From: Tistlia consotensis USBA 355
GTDB lineage: Bacteria; Pseudomonadota; Alphaproteobacteria; Kiloniellales; DSM-21159
Direction of reading: 5' to 3'
DNA: 64,000 nucleotides
NCBI RefSeq assembly: GCF_900177295.1
Contig: NZ_FWZX01000002.1
Coordinates: 94,124 to 158,123, forward strand
The notes under the pieces are model-generated. The model did not search any database and had not been told where the DNA came from. It saw nothing but the letters and a program-made list of their open reading frames with translations. Position numbers and translations under genes: made by a program. Shown here one piece after another: positions 41,952 to 49,521 of this stretch; position 1 is the stretch's first letter; every line of letters begins with the position of its first letter.

Positions 41952-42305
41952 TTACCTGAAGCGCTTCTCGGAGGTCAGCACGGTCTCGACCCCGGGGATC
42001 TGGCGCAGGCAGCGGGCGATGTAGTCGCCGAGCTCGACGGTCAGCTCGGCGACCTGGATGTCGATCGCGAGGCTGGCCGAATCGCGGCCGTGCGAGGGCG
42101 CCAGGCGGTCGCTGTGCCAGCGCAGCGGCACGAGGCTGCGCTTGGCGAAGAGCTCGAGCACCCGCGGCAGGATGCCGGGCTCGGCGGCGGCGGCGACGGA
42201 AAAGCAGAACACGGGGCTGCGCTCGGGCGCGCGCTCCGACATTCGGCCGGCAGCGGCGGCGGGGGCAGTGGCGACGGGGGCAGCGGAACGGGGATTAGTC
42301 GACAT
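41952..42305 (-). CDS. Small ACT-domain protein
   Basis: This 117-residue protein has a flexible Ala-rich N-terminus of about 30 residues, then one ACT-like ligand-binding domain: FCFSVAAAAEPGILPRVLELFAKRSLVPLRWHSDRL, then LAIDIQVAELTVELGDYIARCLRQIPGVETV. The PGILPRVLELFAKR segment matches the small regulatory subunits of acetolactate synthase and related amino-acid-sensing proteins. No catalytic subunit is next to it. It might regulate an enzyme elsewhere. Start choices are the ATG at 42305 or an internal ATG 21 residues later. Confidence 0.65.
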   Translation of the reverse strand: MSTNPRSAAPVATAPAAAAGRMSERAPERSPVFCFSVAAAAEPGILPRVLELFAKRSLVPLRWHSDRLAPSHGRDSASLAIDIQVAELTVELGDYIARCLRQIPGVETVLTSEKRFR

Positions 42306-42464
42306 GAGACGCGGTCTCCGGACGAGGCAGGGCAGACGAACAGGCACGACCCGGCAGCCCAACGGCCGCCGGGTGGCTAATTCGAATGCTCGGGCTCATC
42401 CGAAGATGCGTCATGGCCGGGAGCTTAGGGGGCGGCGGGCTGGCCGGTCAAGGCGGCGTGCGAC

Positions 42465-43871
42465 TCACTCGCCCGGCTGCAGGGAGACGCCGTCCATCAG
42501 GCGCAGGGCGCTGACGCAGGCCGCCACCGCGGCGAAGCCGGCGGCCATGACCAGGGCGGCCGGCGGCCCCTCGGCGAAGACGCCGAAGGCGAAGGCGACC
42601 AGGGCGGCGCCGGAGGTCTGGCCGAGCAGCCGCGCCGTGCCGAGCATGCCGCTGGCGCCGCCGGCGCGGTGGCGCGGCGCCGAGCCGATCAGCGCCCGGT
42701 TGTTCGGCGTCTGGAAGAGGCTGAAGCCGAAGCCGCAGAGCGCCATGCGCAGGGCGATCTCCAGGTTGGTCGGCTCGGCCGGCAGCAGGGCGAGCAGGGC
42801 GAGGCCGGTCGCCAGGATCGCGAGCCCGAGGCTGCACAGCAGGCCGGGCGGATAGCGGTCGGCCAGGCGTCCGGCGACCGGCGCCATCAGGGCGGTCGCC
42901 AGCGGCCAGGGGGTCAGCAGCAGGCCGGTCTCGACCGGCGAGCGGCCGAGCAGGTTCTGCAGGTAGAAGGGCAGCGAGACGAAGGACAGCATCTGCGCGG
43001 CGAAGGAGCAGATCGAGGTTCCGACCGAGAGCGCAAAGAGCGGGATGCGCAGCAGGTCGACCGGCAGCAGCGGCGAGGTCTGCGTCAGCTGCCGGCGCAC
43101 CAGCAGGAAGCCGAACAGCAGGGCGCCGCCGAACTCGGCGGCGATGAGCGGCGGGCTCTCGCCGTGGCCGAGCCCGTCGATGCCGACGATCAGCAGGCCG
43201 AAGGTCAGCGCGCTCAGCAGCGCGCTCAGCACGTCGAAGCCGTGCGCCGCGCGCGGGGTCACCGGCAGGCTGCGGGCGCCGGCCAGGGTCAGCAGGCCGA
43301 GCGGCACGTTGATCGCGAACAGCCAGGGCCAGTGCGCGACCGAGAGGATCGCCGCGGCGACGCTCGGCCCGGTCGCCGCCGAGACCGCGACGACCATGGC
43401 GTTGAGGCCGAGGCCGCGGCCGAACAGCCGGCGTGGATAGATGAAGCGCAGCAGCGCCGAGTTGACGCTCATCAGGCCGGCCGCGCCGAAGCCCTGGATG
43501 CTGCGCGCGACGGTCAGCTCGGTCAGCGTGCTCGACTGGGCGCAGGCCAGCGAGGCCAGGGTGAAGAGCACGACGCCGCAGACGTAGACCCGGCGGTAGC
43601 CGAAGATCTCGCCGAGCGAGGCGAAGGGCAGCAGCGAGACGATGATGCTCAGCTGGTAGGCGTTGACTACCCAGATCGAGTCCGCCGGGTTCGCGGCGAC
43701 GTCGCGCGCGATGGTCGGCAGCGCGACGTTGGCGATCGAACCGTCGAGCACCGCCATGGTCAGGGCGAGGCCCATGGTGAGCATCGCCCAGTAGCGGCGC
43801 GGGACGGGCAGGCCGTCGGTTTCGATTGGCTGCTGGTTCGACAAGAGCGCTCGATCGAGGGGAAAGCTCAT
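42465..43871 (-). CDS. MFS drug/metabolite exporter (DHA2-like, 14 helices)
   Basis: This 468-residue integral membrane protein belongs to the EmrB/QacA-type DHA2 family. The helix 1 motif ALTMAVLDGSIANVALPTIARD and the loop GEIFGYRRVYVCGVVLF (motif A-like) are recognisable, as is the antiporter motif C-like ATGPSVAAAILSVAHWPWLFAINVPLG. It would export toxic compounds using the proton gradient. There is no adjacent HlyD/EmrA membrane-fusion gene. It lies downstream of the VOC gene on the same strand, 107 bases apart, which suggests a shared resistance role. Confidence 0.9.
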   Translation of the reverse strand: MSFPLDRALLSNQQPIETDGLPVPRRYWAMLTMGLALTMAVLDGSIANVALPTIARDVAANPADSIWVVNAYQLSIIVSLLPFASLGEIFGYRRVYVCGVVLFTLASLACAQSSTLTELTVARSIQGFGAAGLMSVNSALLRFIYPRRLFGRGLGLNAMVVAVSAATGPSVAAAILSVAHWPWLFAINVPLGLLTLAGARSLPVTPRAAHGFDVLSALLSALTFGLLIVGIDGLGHGESPPLIAAEFGGALLFGFLLVRRQLTQTSPLLPVDLLRIPLFALSVGTSICSFAAQMLSFVSLPFYLQNLLGRSPVETGLLLTPWPLATALMAPVAGRLADRYPPGLLCSLGLAILATGLALLALLPAEPTNLEIALRMALCGFGFSLFQTPNNRALIGSAPRHRAGGASGMLGTARLLGQTSGAALVAFAFGVFAEGPPAALVMAAGFAAVAACVSALRLMDGVSLQPGE

Positions 43872-43978
43872 CCCGACCTAGTGGCTTGCGGCGCCGGGCG
43901 CCAGACCCATCGTCCGCGAGGCTGCCTTGAGCGACGTGCAGGGATGGCGCGGCAGGCTGGGACGGCACGGCGCCGGCA

Positions 43979-44440
43979 TCAGCCGCTCCCGTCGGTCAGC
44001 GGACGCTCGCCCAGGCTCTCGGCGACCATGACCAGGTAGCCGTCGGGGTCGAGCACGAAGATCTCGCGCGCACCGCCCTCGCGGTCGCCGTGCCGCCGCC
44101 AGACCTCGCGGGGGCCCGCGTAGAGCGGCCAGCCGGCGGCCGCCAGCGCCTCGGCGACCGGCGCCAGGCTGTCGACGTAGAGCTGAAACATGACGCCGCG
44201 GCCGTGCGGGCGCTCCAGGGCCGCGGTCTCCCACCGGCCGTTGCGCCGGCACAGCATGATCTGCGCGCCCTCCGGCCGCTCCAGATAGACGAAGCCCTCC
44301 TCGGGTCGCCGGTAGGCGACCGCGAAGCCGAGCAGCGCCGTCCAGAAATGCAGGCTGGTCTCGACATCCCCGACGACCAGCTCGCAGACGAGCCTGGCCC
44401 AGCCGGTCTTCGGCGGCGCGCCGAACACCTCGTCGCTCAT
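43979..44440 (-). CDS. VOC-superfamily (glyoxalase/bleomycin-resistance-like) protein
   Basis: This is a 153-residue two-half vicinal-oxygen-chelate fold protein. The first half is WARLVCELVVGDVETSLHFWTALLGFAVAYRRPEEGFVYLERPEGAQIML. The second half is RGVMFQLYVDSLAPVAEALAAAGWPL and GAREIFVLDPDGYLVMVAE. It resembles antibiotic-binding (bleomycin-type) and glyoxalase-like members, so it may bind a small toxic compound. The ATG at 44440 overlaps the stop of a 26-residue upstream reading frame, so its translation may be coupled. Confidence 0.85.
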   Translation of the reverse strand: MSDEVFGAPPKTGWARLVCELVVGDVETSLHFWTALLGFAVAYRRPEEGFVYLERPEGAQIMLCRRNGRWETAALERPHGRGVMFQLYVDSLAPVAEALAAAGWPLYAGPREVWRRHGDREGGAREIFVLDPDGYLVMVAESLGERPLTDGSG

Positions 44441-44517
44441 CCCGTCCTCCGGCTCGCCTCGATGGCGAGGTCGCTGTCGAGCTGCTCGCCGAGGGCGGCG
44501 GCGAGCCGGACGAGCAT
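44437..44517 (-). CDS. 26-residue leader ORF coupled to the VOC gene
   Basis: A short frame (MLVRLAAALGEQLDSDLAIE, then ASRRTG) starts at the ATG at 44517 after a good ribosome-binding site (GAAGGAAA). Its TGA stop overlaps the ATG of the VOC gene. It is amphipathic-looking and has no recognisable family. It may work mainly as a translational coupler for the downstream gene, or be a real micropeptide. Confidence 0.4.
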   Translation of the reverse strand: MLVRLAAALGEQLDSDLAIEASRRTG

Positions 44518-44543
44518 AGCGGTTTCCTTCGCCCGTGGCCGGG

Positions 44544-45125
44544 CTATTCGGCGCGGGTCGCGACCAGCTCGAAGACGATGGTGACGGCGTCGCCGACCAT
44601 CCCGGTGTCGTGCCACTGGCCCTGGCCGACACCGTAGTCGAGGCGGCGGATGCCGAGCCGGCCCGAGGCCGACGCCCTGCCGTCCGCGATCGTCAGCGAG
44701 AAGGGCAGCACCACGTCGCGGGTGACGTCGCGCAGGGTCAGCTGGCCGCGCGCCTCGTAGCGATCCGCGCCGGTCGCGGCGATCTCGTCGGCCAGGAACC
44801 GGCCCTCGGGATAGTCGGCGACGTCGAACAGCGACGCCGAGCGCAGCAGTTCGTCGCGCTGGTCGGAGCCGGTGTCGGCACTGGCGAGGTTGATGACGAC
44901 CGCGACGGTGCTGTGCGCGAGGTCGCCCGGATCGAAGGCGATCTCGGCGGTCCAGCGGGCGAAGCGGCCCTCGTAGCGGCTGCCCGACTGCTCGAACAGG
45001 AAGCCGAGCCGGCTGTGCGCCGGGTCGACGGTCCAGAGCACCGGCGCCTGGGCCGCCGCCGGCACGGCGGGGCCGAGGCCGAGCAGCAGGAGGAGGAGGA
45101 GGAGGACGGCGGGCCGGCGCATCAT
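44544..45125 (-). CDS. YceI-family periplasmic lipid-binding protein
   Basis: This is a 193-residue exported protein. A signal peptide rich in leucine (about residues 1-25) is followed by the lipocalin-like YceI barrel: WTVDPAHSRLGFLFEQSGSRYEGRFARWTAEIAFDP, SLFDVADYPEGRFLADEI and ARGQLTLRDVTRDVVLPFSLTI. YceI proteins bind polyisoprenoid or quinone-like molecules. Its pairing with cytochrome b561 is common in proteobacteria and suggests a redox or quinone role. Its start overlaps the stop of the duplicated b561 tail (ATGA). The beginning of the gene lies in a 92-bp tandem duplication. Confidence 0.9.
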   Translation of the reverse strand: MMRRPAVLLLLLLLLGLGPAVPAAAQAPVLWTVDPAHSRLGFLFEQSGSRYEGRFARWTAEIAFDPGDLAHSTVAVVINLASADTGSDQRDELLRSASLFDVADYPEGRFLADEIAATGADRYEARGQLTLRDVTRDVVLPFSLTIADGRASASGRLGIRRLDYGVGQGQWHDTGMVGDAVTIVFELVATRAE

Positions 45126-45277
45126 CGCCGCCCGTGTCGCGCGGCGGGCAGCATGCGCGCCAGCACCTCGTCCCTCAGCAGGAGGAGGAGGAGGAGGACG
45201 GCGGGCCGGCGCATCATCGCCGCCCGTGTCGCGCGGCGGGCAGCATGCGCGCCAGCACCTCGTCCCTCAGCAGGAGG
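45084..45277. repeat. 92-bp perfect tandem duplication at the b561/yceI junction
   Basis: The 92-bp unit at 45084-45175 is repeated exactly at 45176-45267, followed by a further 10 matching bases. The unit includes the end of the cytochrome b561 gene, its stop codon, the overlapping yceI start and part of the yceI signal peptide with an AGG trinucleotide run (a CCT run on the coding strand) that probably caused slippage. Both full genes remain intact. The copy identity of 100% suggests a recent event or an assembly artefact. Confidence 0.97.
45122..45217 (-). CDS. 31-residue chimeric ORF created by the tandem duplication
   Basis: The first copy of the duplicated yceI start (ATG at 45217, overlapping the b561 stop) reads into the b561 tail (LRDEVLARMLPAARHGRR), because 92 is not a multiple of three. 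It ends at the stop that overlaps the true yceI start. The product would be a leucine-rich peptide fused to the b561 tail. It is best seen as a by-product that keeps translational coupling from b561 through to yceI. Confidence 0.35.
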   Translation of the reverse strand: MMRRPAVLLLLLLLRDEVLARMLPAARHGRR

Positions 45278-45780
45278 TGGTGGCGCAGGGCGGCGGCGAC
45301 GTGGAGGGCGACGAGGGCGAGGAAGCTCCAGCCGATCAGGAAGTGCGCGGTGCCGAGCAGGGCGTCGAGCGTGCGGTCGGGGCCGAGCGGGCTCGGCAGG
45401 GTGACGGCGAGGAACAGCACCGTCGGAAAGCCCGAGACGAAGCCCTGCGCCAGCCCGACCAGCGGCTGGACGATCAGCAGCAGGTAGAGCGCGGCGTGGC
45501 TGGCCCGGGCCGCCTGCCGCTCCCAGTCCGGCAGCTGCGCCGGCAGGGGCGGCGGCGGCGAGACCCGGCGCCAGGCGAGGCGCAGCAGGGCGAGGAGCAG
45601 GATCGTGACGCCCAGGGTCTTGTGCAGGTTGACCAGCACGAACTGCTGCTTCGAGAAGGGCTCGACCAGGCGGTCCATCCAGAAGGCCAGCGGGAACTGC
45701 AGCAGCACCAGGAGGGCGATCAGCCAGTGGAAGGCCTGCGCCGTGCCGCCGTAGCGGGTCGCGGGGTGACGGGACGCCAT
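45214..45780 (-). CDS. Cytochrome b561
   Basis: This is a 188-residue inner-membrane di-heme cytochrome with four helices. Candidate heme ligands are His18 (AQAFHWLIALLV), His53 (NLHKTLGVTILLL) and two more in the last helices (GTAHFLIGWSFLALVALHVAAALRHH). It shuttles electrons between quinol and a periplasmic acceptor such as superoxide or YceI-bound quinone. The stop overlaps the start of a short chimeric frame and then of yceI. Confidence 0.92.
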   Translation of the reverse strand: MASRHPATRYGGTAQAFHWLIALLVLLQFPLAFWMDRLVEPFSKQQFVLVNLHKTLGVTILLLALLRLAWRRVSPPPPLPAQLPDWERQAARASHAALYLLLIVQPLVGLAQGFVSGFPTVLFLAVTLPSPLGPDRTLDALLGTAHFLIGWSFLALVALHVAAALRHHLLLRDEVLARMLPAARHGRR

Positions 45781-45871
45781 GCGGTCTCCTCGGGCCGTTC
45801 GGCCGTCGGCACAGCGTCGGGCGCCGGCGACGCCGCGTCAACTCGCGGTGGCAGGGGGAGGCGGCGGCGGC

Positions 45872-46843
45872 TCAGCCGCGGCCGTGCGGCTCGGCGAAGT
45901 CGATCTCGGGGCCGAGCGGCACGATGCCGGTCGGATTCACCGTCGGGTGGCTGCCGTAGTAGTGGTGCTTGATGTGATGGAGGTCGACCGTGCCCGCGAC
46001 GCCCGGCTGCTGGTAGAGCTCGCGGGTGTAGGGCCAGAGGTTGGGGAAGTCGACCAGCCGCTTCAGGTTGCACTTGAAGTGGCCGTGGTAGACCGGGTCG
46101 AAGCGCAGCAGCGTGGTGAACAGGCGCCAGTCGGCCTCGGTGATCCGCCCGCCGGCGAGGTAGCGCCGCTCGGCGAGCAGGCCGTCGAGCCAGGACAGGC
46201 TGTCGAACAGCGGCAGCACGGCCTGCTCGTAGGCGGCCTGGCTGGTCGCGAAGCCGGCCTTGTAGACGCCGTTGTTGACCGTGTCGTAGACGCGCGCGTT
46301 GATGCGGTCGATCTCGTCGCGCAGCGGCTCGGGATAGTAGTCGCCCTCGGCGGCGCCGAGGCCGTCGAAGGCCGAGTTCAGCATGCGGACGATCTCGGCC
46401 GATTCGTTGCTGACGATGGTGCCGCGCCGCTTGTCCCAGAGCACCGGCACGGTGGCGCGGCCGCTGTAGCCGGGCTTCGCCTTGACGTAGAGCTGCCAGA
46501 GGTGGTCCAGGCCGAAGAGCCTGTCGCCCGTCCCGCCGTCCTCGGCCAGGAAGCGCCAGCCGCCCTTGCCCATGTGCCAGTGCACGACGGAGACGTCGAT
46601 CGCCTCCTCCAGGCCCTTGAGCGCGCGGAGGATCAGCGTGCGGTGGGCCCAGGGGCAGGCCAGCGAGACGTAGAGGTGGTAGCGGCCGGGCTCGGCCGCG
46701 AAGCCGCCCTCGCCCGTCGGGCCGGCCGCGCCGTCGGCGGTCACCCAGTTGCGGAAGGCGCTGTCCTGCCGCACGAAACGGCCGCCGCTCGACTTGGTGT
46801 CGTACCATTCGTCGTGCCAGGCGCCGTCGACCAGCAGGCCCAT
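45872..46843 (-). CDS. Glutathionyl-hydroquinone reductase (Xi-class GST, YqjG-like)
   Basis: This 323-residue enzyme reduces S-glutathionyl-hydroquinones to hydroquinones. The thioredoxin-like motif SLACPWAHRTLILRALKGLEE holds catalytic Cys63. WHMGKGGWRF, ATVPVLWDKRRGTIVSNESAEIVRMLN and the C-terminal helical YHGHFKCNLKRLVDFPNLWPYTRELYQ blocks are all family signatures. It likely repairs quinone adducts. It is downstream of pirin on the same strand, with a hairpin between. Confidence 0.93.
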   Translation of the reverse strand: MGLLVDGAWHDEWYDTKSSGGRFVRQDSAFRNWVTADGAAGPTGEGGFAAEPGRYHLYVSLACPWAHRTLILRALKGLEEAIDVSVVHWHMGKGGWRFLAEDGGTGDRLFGLDHLWQLYVKAKPGYSGRATVPVLWDKRRGTIVSNESAEIVRMLNSAFDGLGAAEGDYYPEPLRDEIDRINARVYDTVNNGVYKAGFATSQAAYEQAVLPLFDSLSWLDGLLAERRYLAGGRITEADWRLFTTLLRFDPVYHGHFKCNLKRLVDFPNLWPYTRELYQQPGVAGTVDLHHIKHHYYGSHPTVNPTGIVPLGPEIDFAEPHGRG

Positions 46844-46877
46844 CGTCCCGTCCTCTTGCCGCTTTTCCTCGCAAGGG

Positions 46878-46902
46878 GAACGGGCCCGGAGCGGGCCCGT
46901 TC
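46878..46902 (-). terminator. Hairpin between pirin and the GST gene
   Basis: A perfect 10-bp stem (GAACGGGCCC/GGGCCCGTTC, loop GGAGC) follows the pirin stop. The T-run is poor (CCCCTTG), so it may be a weak terminator or attenuator before the hydroquinone reductase gene. Confidence 0.5.
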
Positions 46903-46913
46903 CAGCCGTGCCG

Positions 46914-47630
46914 TCAGGCCCTGACGTCGGCGATGACGATCTCGGCGTCCTCGTCGGCCGTCACGGTCACGCCCTCGGTCTGGCGCAGCACCGCACCGTC
47001 GCGGGTGCCGAGCGTGACGCTGTCGCCCTCGGCGTCGGTCACCGTCACCGTGCCGAGCGCCGCCACCAGATAGGCCTGGCGGTCGGCGCCGAGCCTGTGC
47101 TCGACGCTCTGGCCCCGCTTCAGGGTCGCGCCGAGCACCGCCGCGTCGGCGTTGATCGGCAGGGCCGCCTCGTGGCCCTTGCGGCCCGAGGCCAGGGCGA
47201 CCAGCTCGCCGGCCCGCTCGGCCTTCGGGAAGCGCCGGGCATCCCAGCGCGGCGTCGCGCCGGCGACCTCCGGCCGGATCCAGATCTGGTAGATCTGCGT
47301 CGGCTCGGACTCGAGGTTGAACTCGGCGTGCATGATGCCCTTGCCGGCCGACATGACCTGGACGTCGCCGGCCTCGGTGCGGCCCTCGTTGCCGAGGTGG
47401 TCGCGGTGGCTGATCGCCCCCTTTCGGACATAGGTGATGATCTCCATGTCGCGGTGGCCGTGCAGGTCGAAGCCGGTCTGCGGCTCGATCGTGTCGTCGT
47501 TCCAGACCAGCAGGGGGCCGACGCCGCTGCGGCGCGGGTCGTGGTAGCCGGCGAAGCTGAAGTGGTAGCGCGCGGCCAGCCAGTCGTTGTCGAAGCGGCC
47601 GAGCGATTCGAAGGGTCGCAGGTCGATCAT
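46914..47630 (-). CDS. Pirin-family protein (YhhW-like)
   Basis: This is a 238-residue bicupin. The N-terminal metal site motif FDLHGHRDMEIITYVRKGAISHRDHLGNEGRTEAGDVQVMSAGKGIMHAEFN contains the His-x-His and later His/Glu ligands of pirin. The C-terminal cupin is degraded, as usual. YhhW-type pirins show quercetin 2,3-dioxygenase activity in vitro, but cellular roles differ. It lies between WrbA and the hydroquinone reductase genes on the same strand, an arrangement frequently found with quinone-detoxification genes. Confidence 0.93.
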   Translation of the reverse strand: MIDLRPFESLGRFDNDWLAARYHFSFAGYHDPRRSGVGPLLVWNDDTIEPQTGFDLHGHRDMEIITYVRKGAISHRDHLGNEGRTEAGDVQVMSAGKGIMHAEFNLESEPTQIYQIWIRPEVAGATPRWDARRFPKAERAGELVALASGRKGHEAALPINADAAVLGATLKRGQSVEHRLGADRQAYLVAALGTVTVTDAEGDSVTLGTRDGAVLRQTEGVTVTADEDAEIVIADVRA

Positions 47631-47646
47631 GGTCGTTGCTCCAACC

Positions 47647-47669
47647 GGGCCGGCCCCTCTGGCCGGCCC
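47647..47669 (-). terminator. GC hairpin between wrbA and pirin
   Basis: GGGCCGGCC/GGCCGGCCC with a CCTCT spacer lies between the wrbA stop and the pirin start. No T-run follows. It may partly separate expression of the two genes. Confidence 0.35.
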
Positions 47670-47697
47670 TCTCTCGTTATCGTGCCGAACGGGTGTC

Positions 47698-48297
47698 TCA
47701 CCCGTGCAGCTTCTTCGCGATCCCGGCGACGTGGCGCCCCTGGAAGCGGGCCTGGCCGAGCTCGTTCTCGCTGGCCTGGCGGCTGCCGTCGGGGCCGGCC
47801 AGCATGCCGGCGCCGAGCGGGCTGCCGCCGCGCGGCTGGCTGATGTCGAGCAGCTCCTGGGCCGCGTAGGGCAGGCCGACGATCACCATGCCCTGATGGG
47901 CCAGGGTCGGCCAGAAGGTCAGGATCGTCGTCTCGTTGCCGCCGCCGGTCGCCGTCGAGGTGAAGACGCTGGCGACCTTGCCGATCAGCTTGCCGCCCAG
48001 CCAGTGGCCGCCGGTCTGGTCGAGGAAGGTGCGCATCTGGCCGGCCATGTTGCCGAAGCGGGTCGGCGTGCCGAAGATGATCGCGTCGTAGTCCGGCAGC
48101 TCGGCCACCGTCGCCTCGGGCACGTCGTGCTCGACCTTGGCGCCGATCTTCTCCAGCGCCTCGCGCGGCATCGTCTCGGGCACGCGCTTCAGCGTCACCT
48201 CGACGCCCTCGACGCTCGCGGCACCCTCGGCCACGCTCTTCGCCATCGTCTCGATATGGCCGTACATCGAGTAGTAGAGCACCAGGACCTTGGCCAT
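47698..48297 (-). CDS. wrbA: NAD(P)H:quinone oxidoreductase WrbA
   Basis: This is a 199-residue flavodoxin-like FMN enzyme that makes two-electron reductions of quinones, avoiding semiquinone radicals. FMN phosphate loop [20 protein letters not shown] (near residues 7-26), [24 protein letters not shown] and [26 protein letters not shown] are diagnostic for WrbA. The start is the ATG at 48297, after a usable AAAGCGAACG leader. It is divergent from a LysR-type regulator whose intergenic region has two dyads. Confidence 0.95.
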   Translation of the reverse strand: MAKVLVLYYSMYGHIETMAKSVAEGAASVEGVEVTLKRVPETMPREALEKIGAKVEHDVPEATVAELPDYDAIIFGTPTRFGNMAGQMRTFLDQTGGHWLGGKLIGKVASVFTSTATGGGNETTILTFWPTLAHQGMVIVGLPYAAQELLDISQPRGGSPLGAGMLAGPDGSRQASENELGQARFQGRHVAGIAKKLHG

Positions 48298-48375
48298 CGT
48301 TCGCTTTCCCTTGTTCTGCACCGCCTGCCGGAGTGCCGACGGCGTCGCGTTTCGAAGTCGAATGGATAAGTCGTG

Positions 48376-48433
48376 CGTTTCCTGGAAAAGATAATAGAGT
48401 GCGGAAGAACCGGATCGTTTCCCTGAGGAAACG
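48376..48433. promoter_or_regulatory. Two dyads between wrbA and a LysR regulator
   Basis: TTTCCTGGAAA at 48378-48388 and CGTTTCC-CTGA-GGAAACG at 48416-48433 are both symmetrical and share the half-site CGTTTCC, 40 bases apart (about four helical turns). The second fits the T-N11-A LysR box. They are likely binding sites of the adjacent regulator. Confidence 0.55.
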
Positions 48434-48460
48434 CATGGGCTGTCGCGAGCGCACCGAACG

Positions 48461-49396
48461 ATGCAGGACCATCTCGCCGCCATGGCGGTCTTCGCCCAGG
48501 TCGTCGAGTCCGGCGGCTTCTCGCTGGCCGGGCGCCAGCTCGGGCTCTCCAAGTCGGCCGTCTCCAAGGCGGTCGCGCGGCTCGAGGATCATCTCGGCAC
48601 GCGGCTCATCAACCGCACGACGCGCAAGCTGTCGCTGACCGAGGCCGGGCGCTCGTTCTACGAGGGCTGCCGGCGGATGCTGGCCGAGGCCGAGGCCGCC
48701 GAGCGCGCGGTCACCCACCTGACCGACGCGCCGCGCGGCGTGCTGCGGCTCAACGCGCCGATGTCCTTCGGGGTCCGCCATCTCTCGCCCTGCCTCGGCG
48801 AGTTCATGGGCGGCTATCCCGAGCTGGAGATCGACCTGACCCTGGAGGACCGGCGGGTCGACCTGGTCGAGGAGGGCTACGACCTGGCGATCCGCATCGG
48901 CGTGATGCCGGATTCCAGCCTGGTCGCCCGCCGGCTCGGGCCCAATCCGCGGGTCATCTGCGCGGCGCCGGCCTACCTGGAGCGGCGCGGCGTGCCGACA
49001 CGGCCCGAGGCGCTGTCCGGCCACGACTGCCTGCTCTACCACTACCAGACCTCGGGCGACAGCTGGCGCCTCAGGCCGCGACGGGCGCCGGACGGCAGCG
49101 GCGGCGGCGAGGTCACGGTGCGCGTCAAGGGGCGGCTCAAGGTCAACAACGGCGACAGCCTGCGCGAGGCGGCGCTGGCCGGCCTCGGCATCGCCCACCT
49201 GCCGGCCTTCATCATCTGCGAGGACCTGGACGCCGGGCGCCTGGTGCCGTTGCTGGAGGACTACGACGACGTCGCCGACGGCGGCGTCTACGCCGTCTAT
49301 CCGGCGAGCCGCAACCTCTCGCCCAAGGTCCGCGTGTTCATCGACTTCCTGGCCGAGCGCTTCCAGCGCCGGCCCTATTGGCGCGACGGCGCATAG
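48461..49396 (+). CDS. LysR-family transcriptional regulator
   Basis: This is a 311-residue regulator. The N-terminal winged [59 protein letters not shown] is textbook LysR. The C-terminal half is the periplasmic-binding-like effector domain ([39 protein letters not shown]). Members of this CrgA-like subgroup often respond to quinones or electrophiles and are typically divergent from their target. The target here is probably wrbA-pirin-hydroquinone reductase. The start ATG at 48461 is 163 bases from the wrbA start. Confidence 0.92.
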   Translation: MQDHLAAMAVFAQVVESGGFSLAGRQLGLSKSAVSKAVARLEDHLGTRLINRTTRKLSLTEAGRSFYEGCRRMLAEAEAAERAVTHLTDAPRGVLRLNAPMSFGVRHLSPCLGEFMGGYPELEIDLTLEDRRVDLVEEGYDLAIRIGVMPDSSLVARRLGPNPRVICAAPAYLERRGVPTRPEALSGHDCLLYHYQTSGDSWRLRPRRAPDGSGGGEVTVRVKGRLKVNNGDSLREAALAGLGIAHLPAFIICEDLDAGRLVPLLEDYDDVADGGVYAVYPASRNLSPKVRVFIDFLAERFQRRPYWRDGA

Positions 49397-49459
49397 ATCA
49401 GATCCGCTTCTCCAGGGCCGTCCGGTCACGGCCCGATTCCGCCAAGCGGCAGGTTTACT

Positions 49460-49489
49460 TTGGTTCCGCTACGCTCGCGATGGTATAAG
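49460..49489 (+). promoter_or_regulatory. Possible promoter of the radical SAM gene
   Basis: TTGGTT and TATAAG with an 18-base spacer lie 33 bases before the chosen start codon in a less GC-rich stretch. The boxes match the sigma-70 consensus moderately, so this is a suggestion only. Confidence 0.4.
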
Positions 49490-49521
49490 CACGCCAGCGA
49501 CAGCGTCCTTTACTTAGCGAC

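Noticed and set aside
41952-42305. Acetolactate synthase small subunit (IlvM/IlvH)
   Set aside because: The ACT domain resembles it, but no large subunit is adjacent, and the Ala-rich N-terminus differs, so only 'ACT-domain protein' is claimed.
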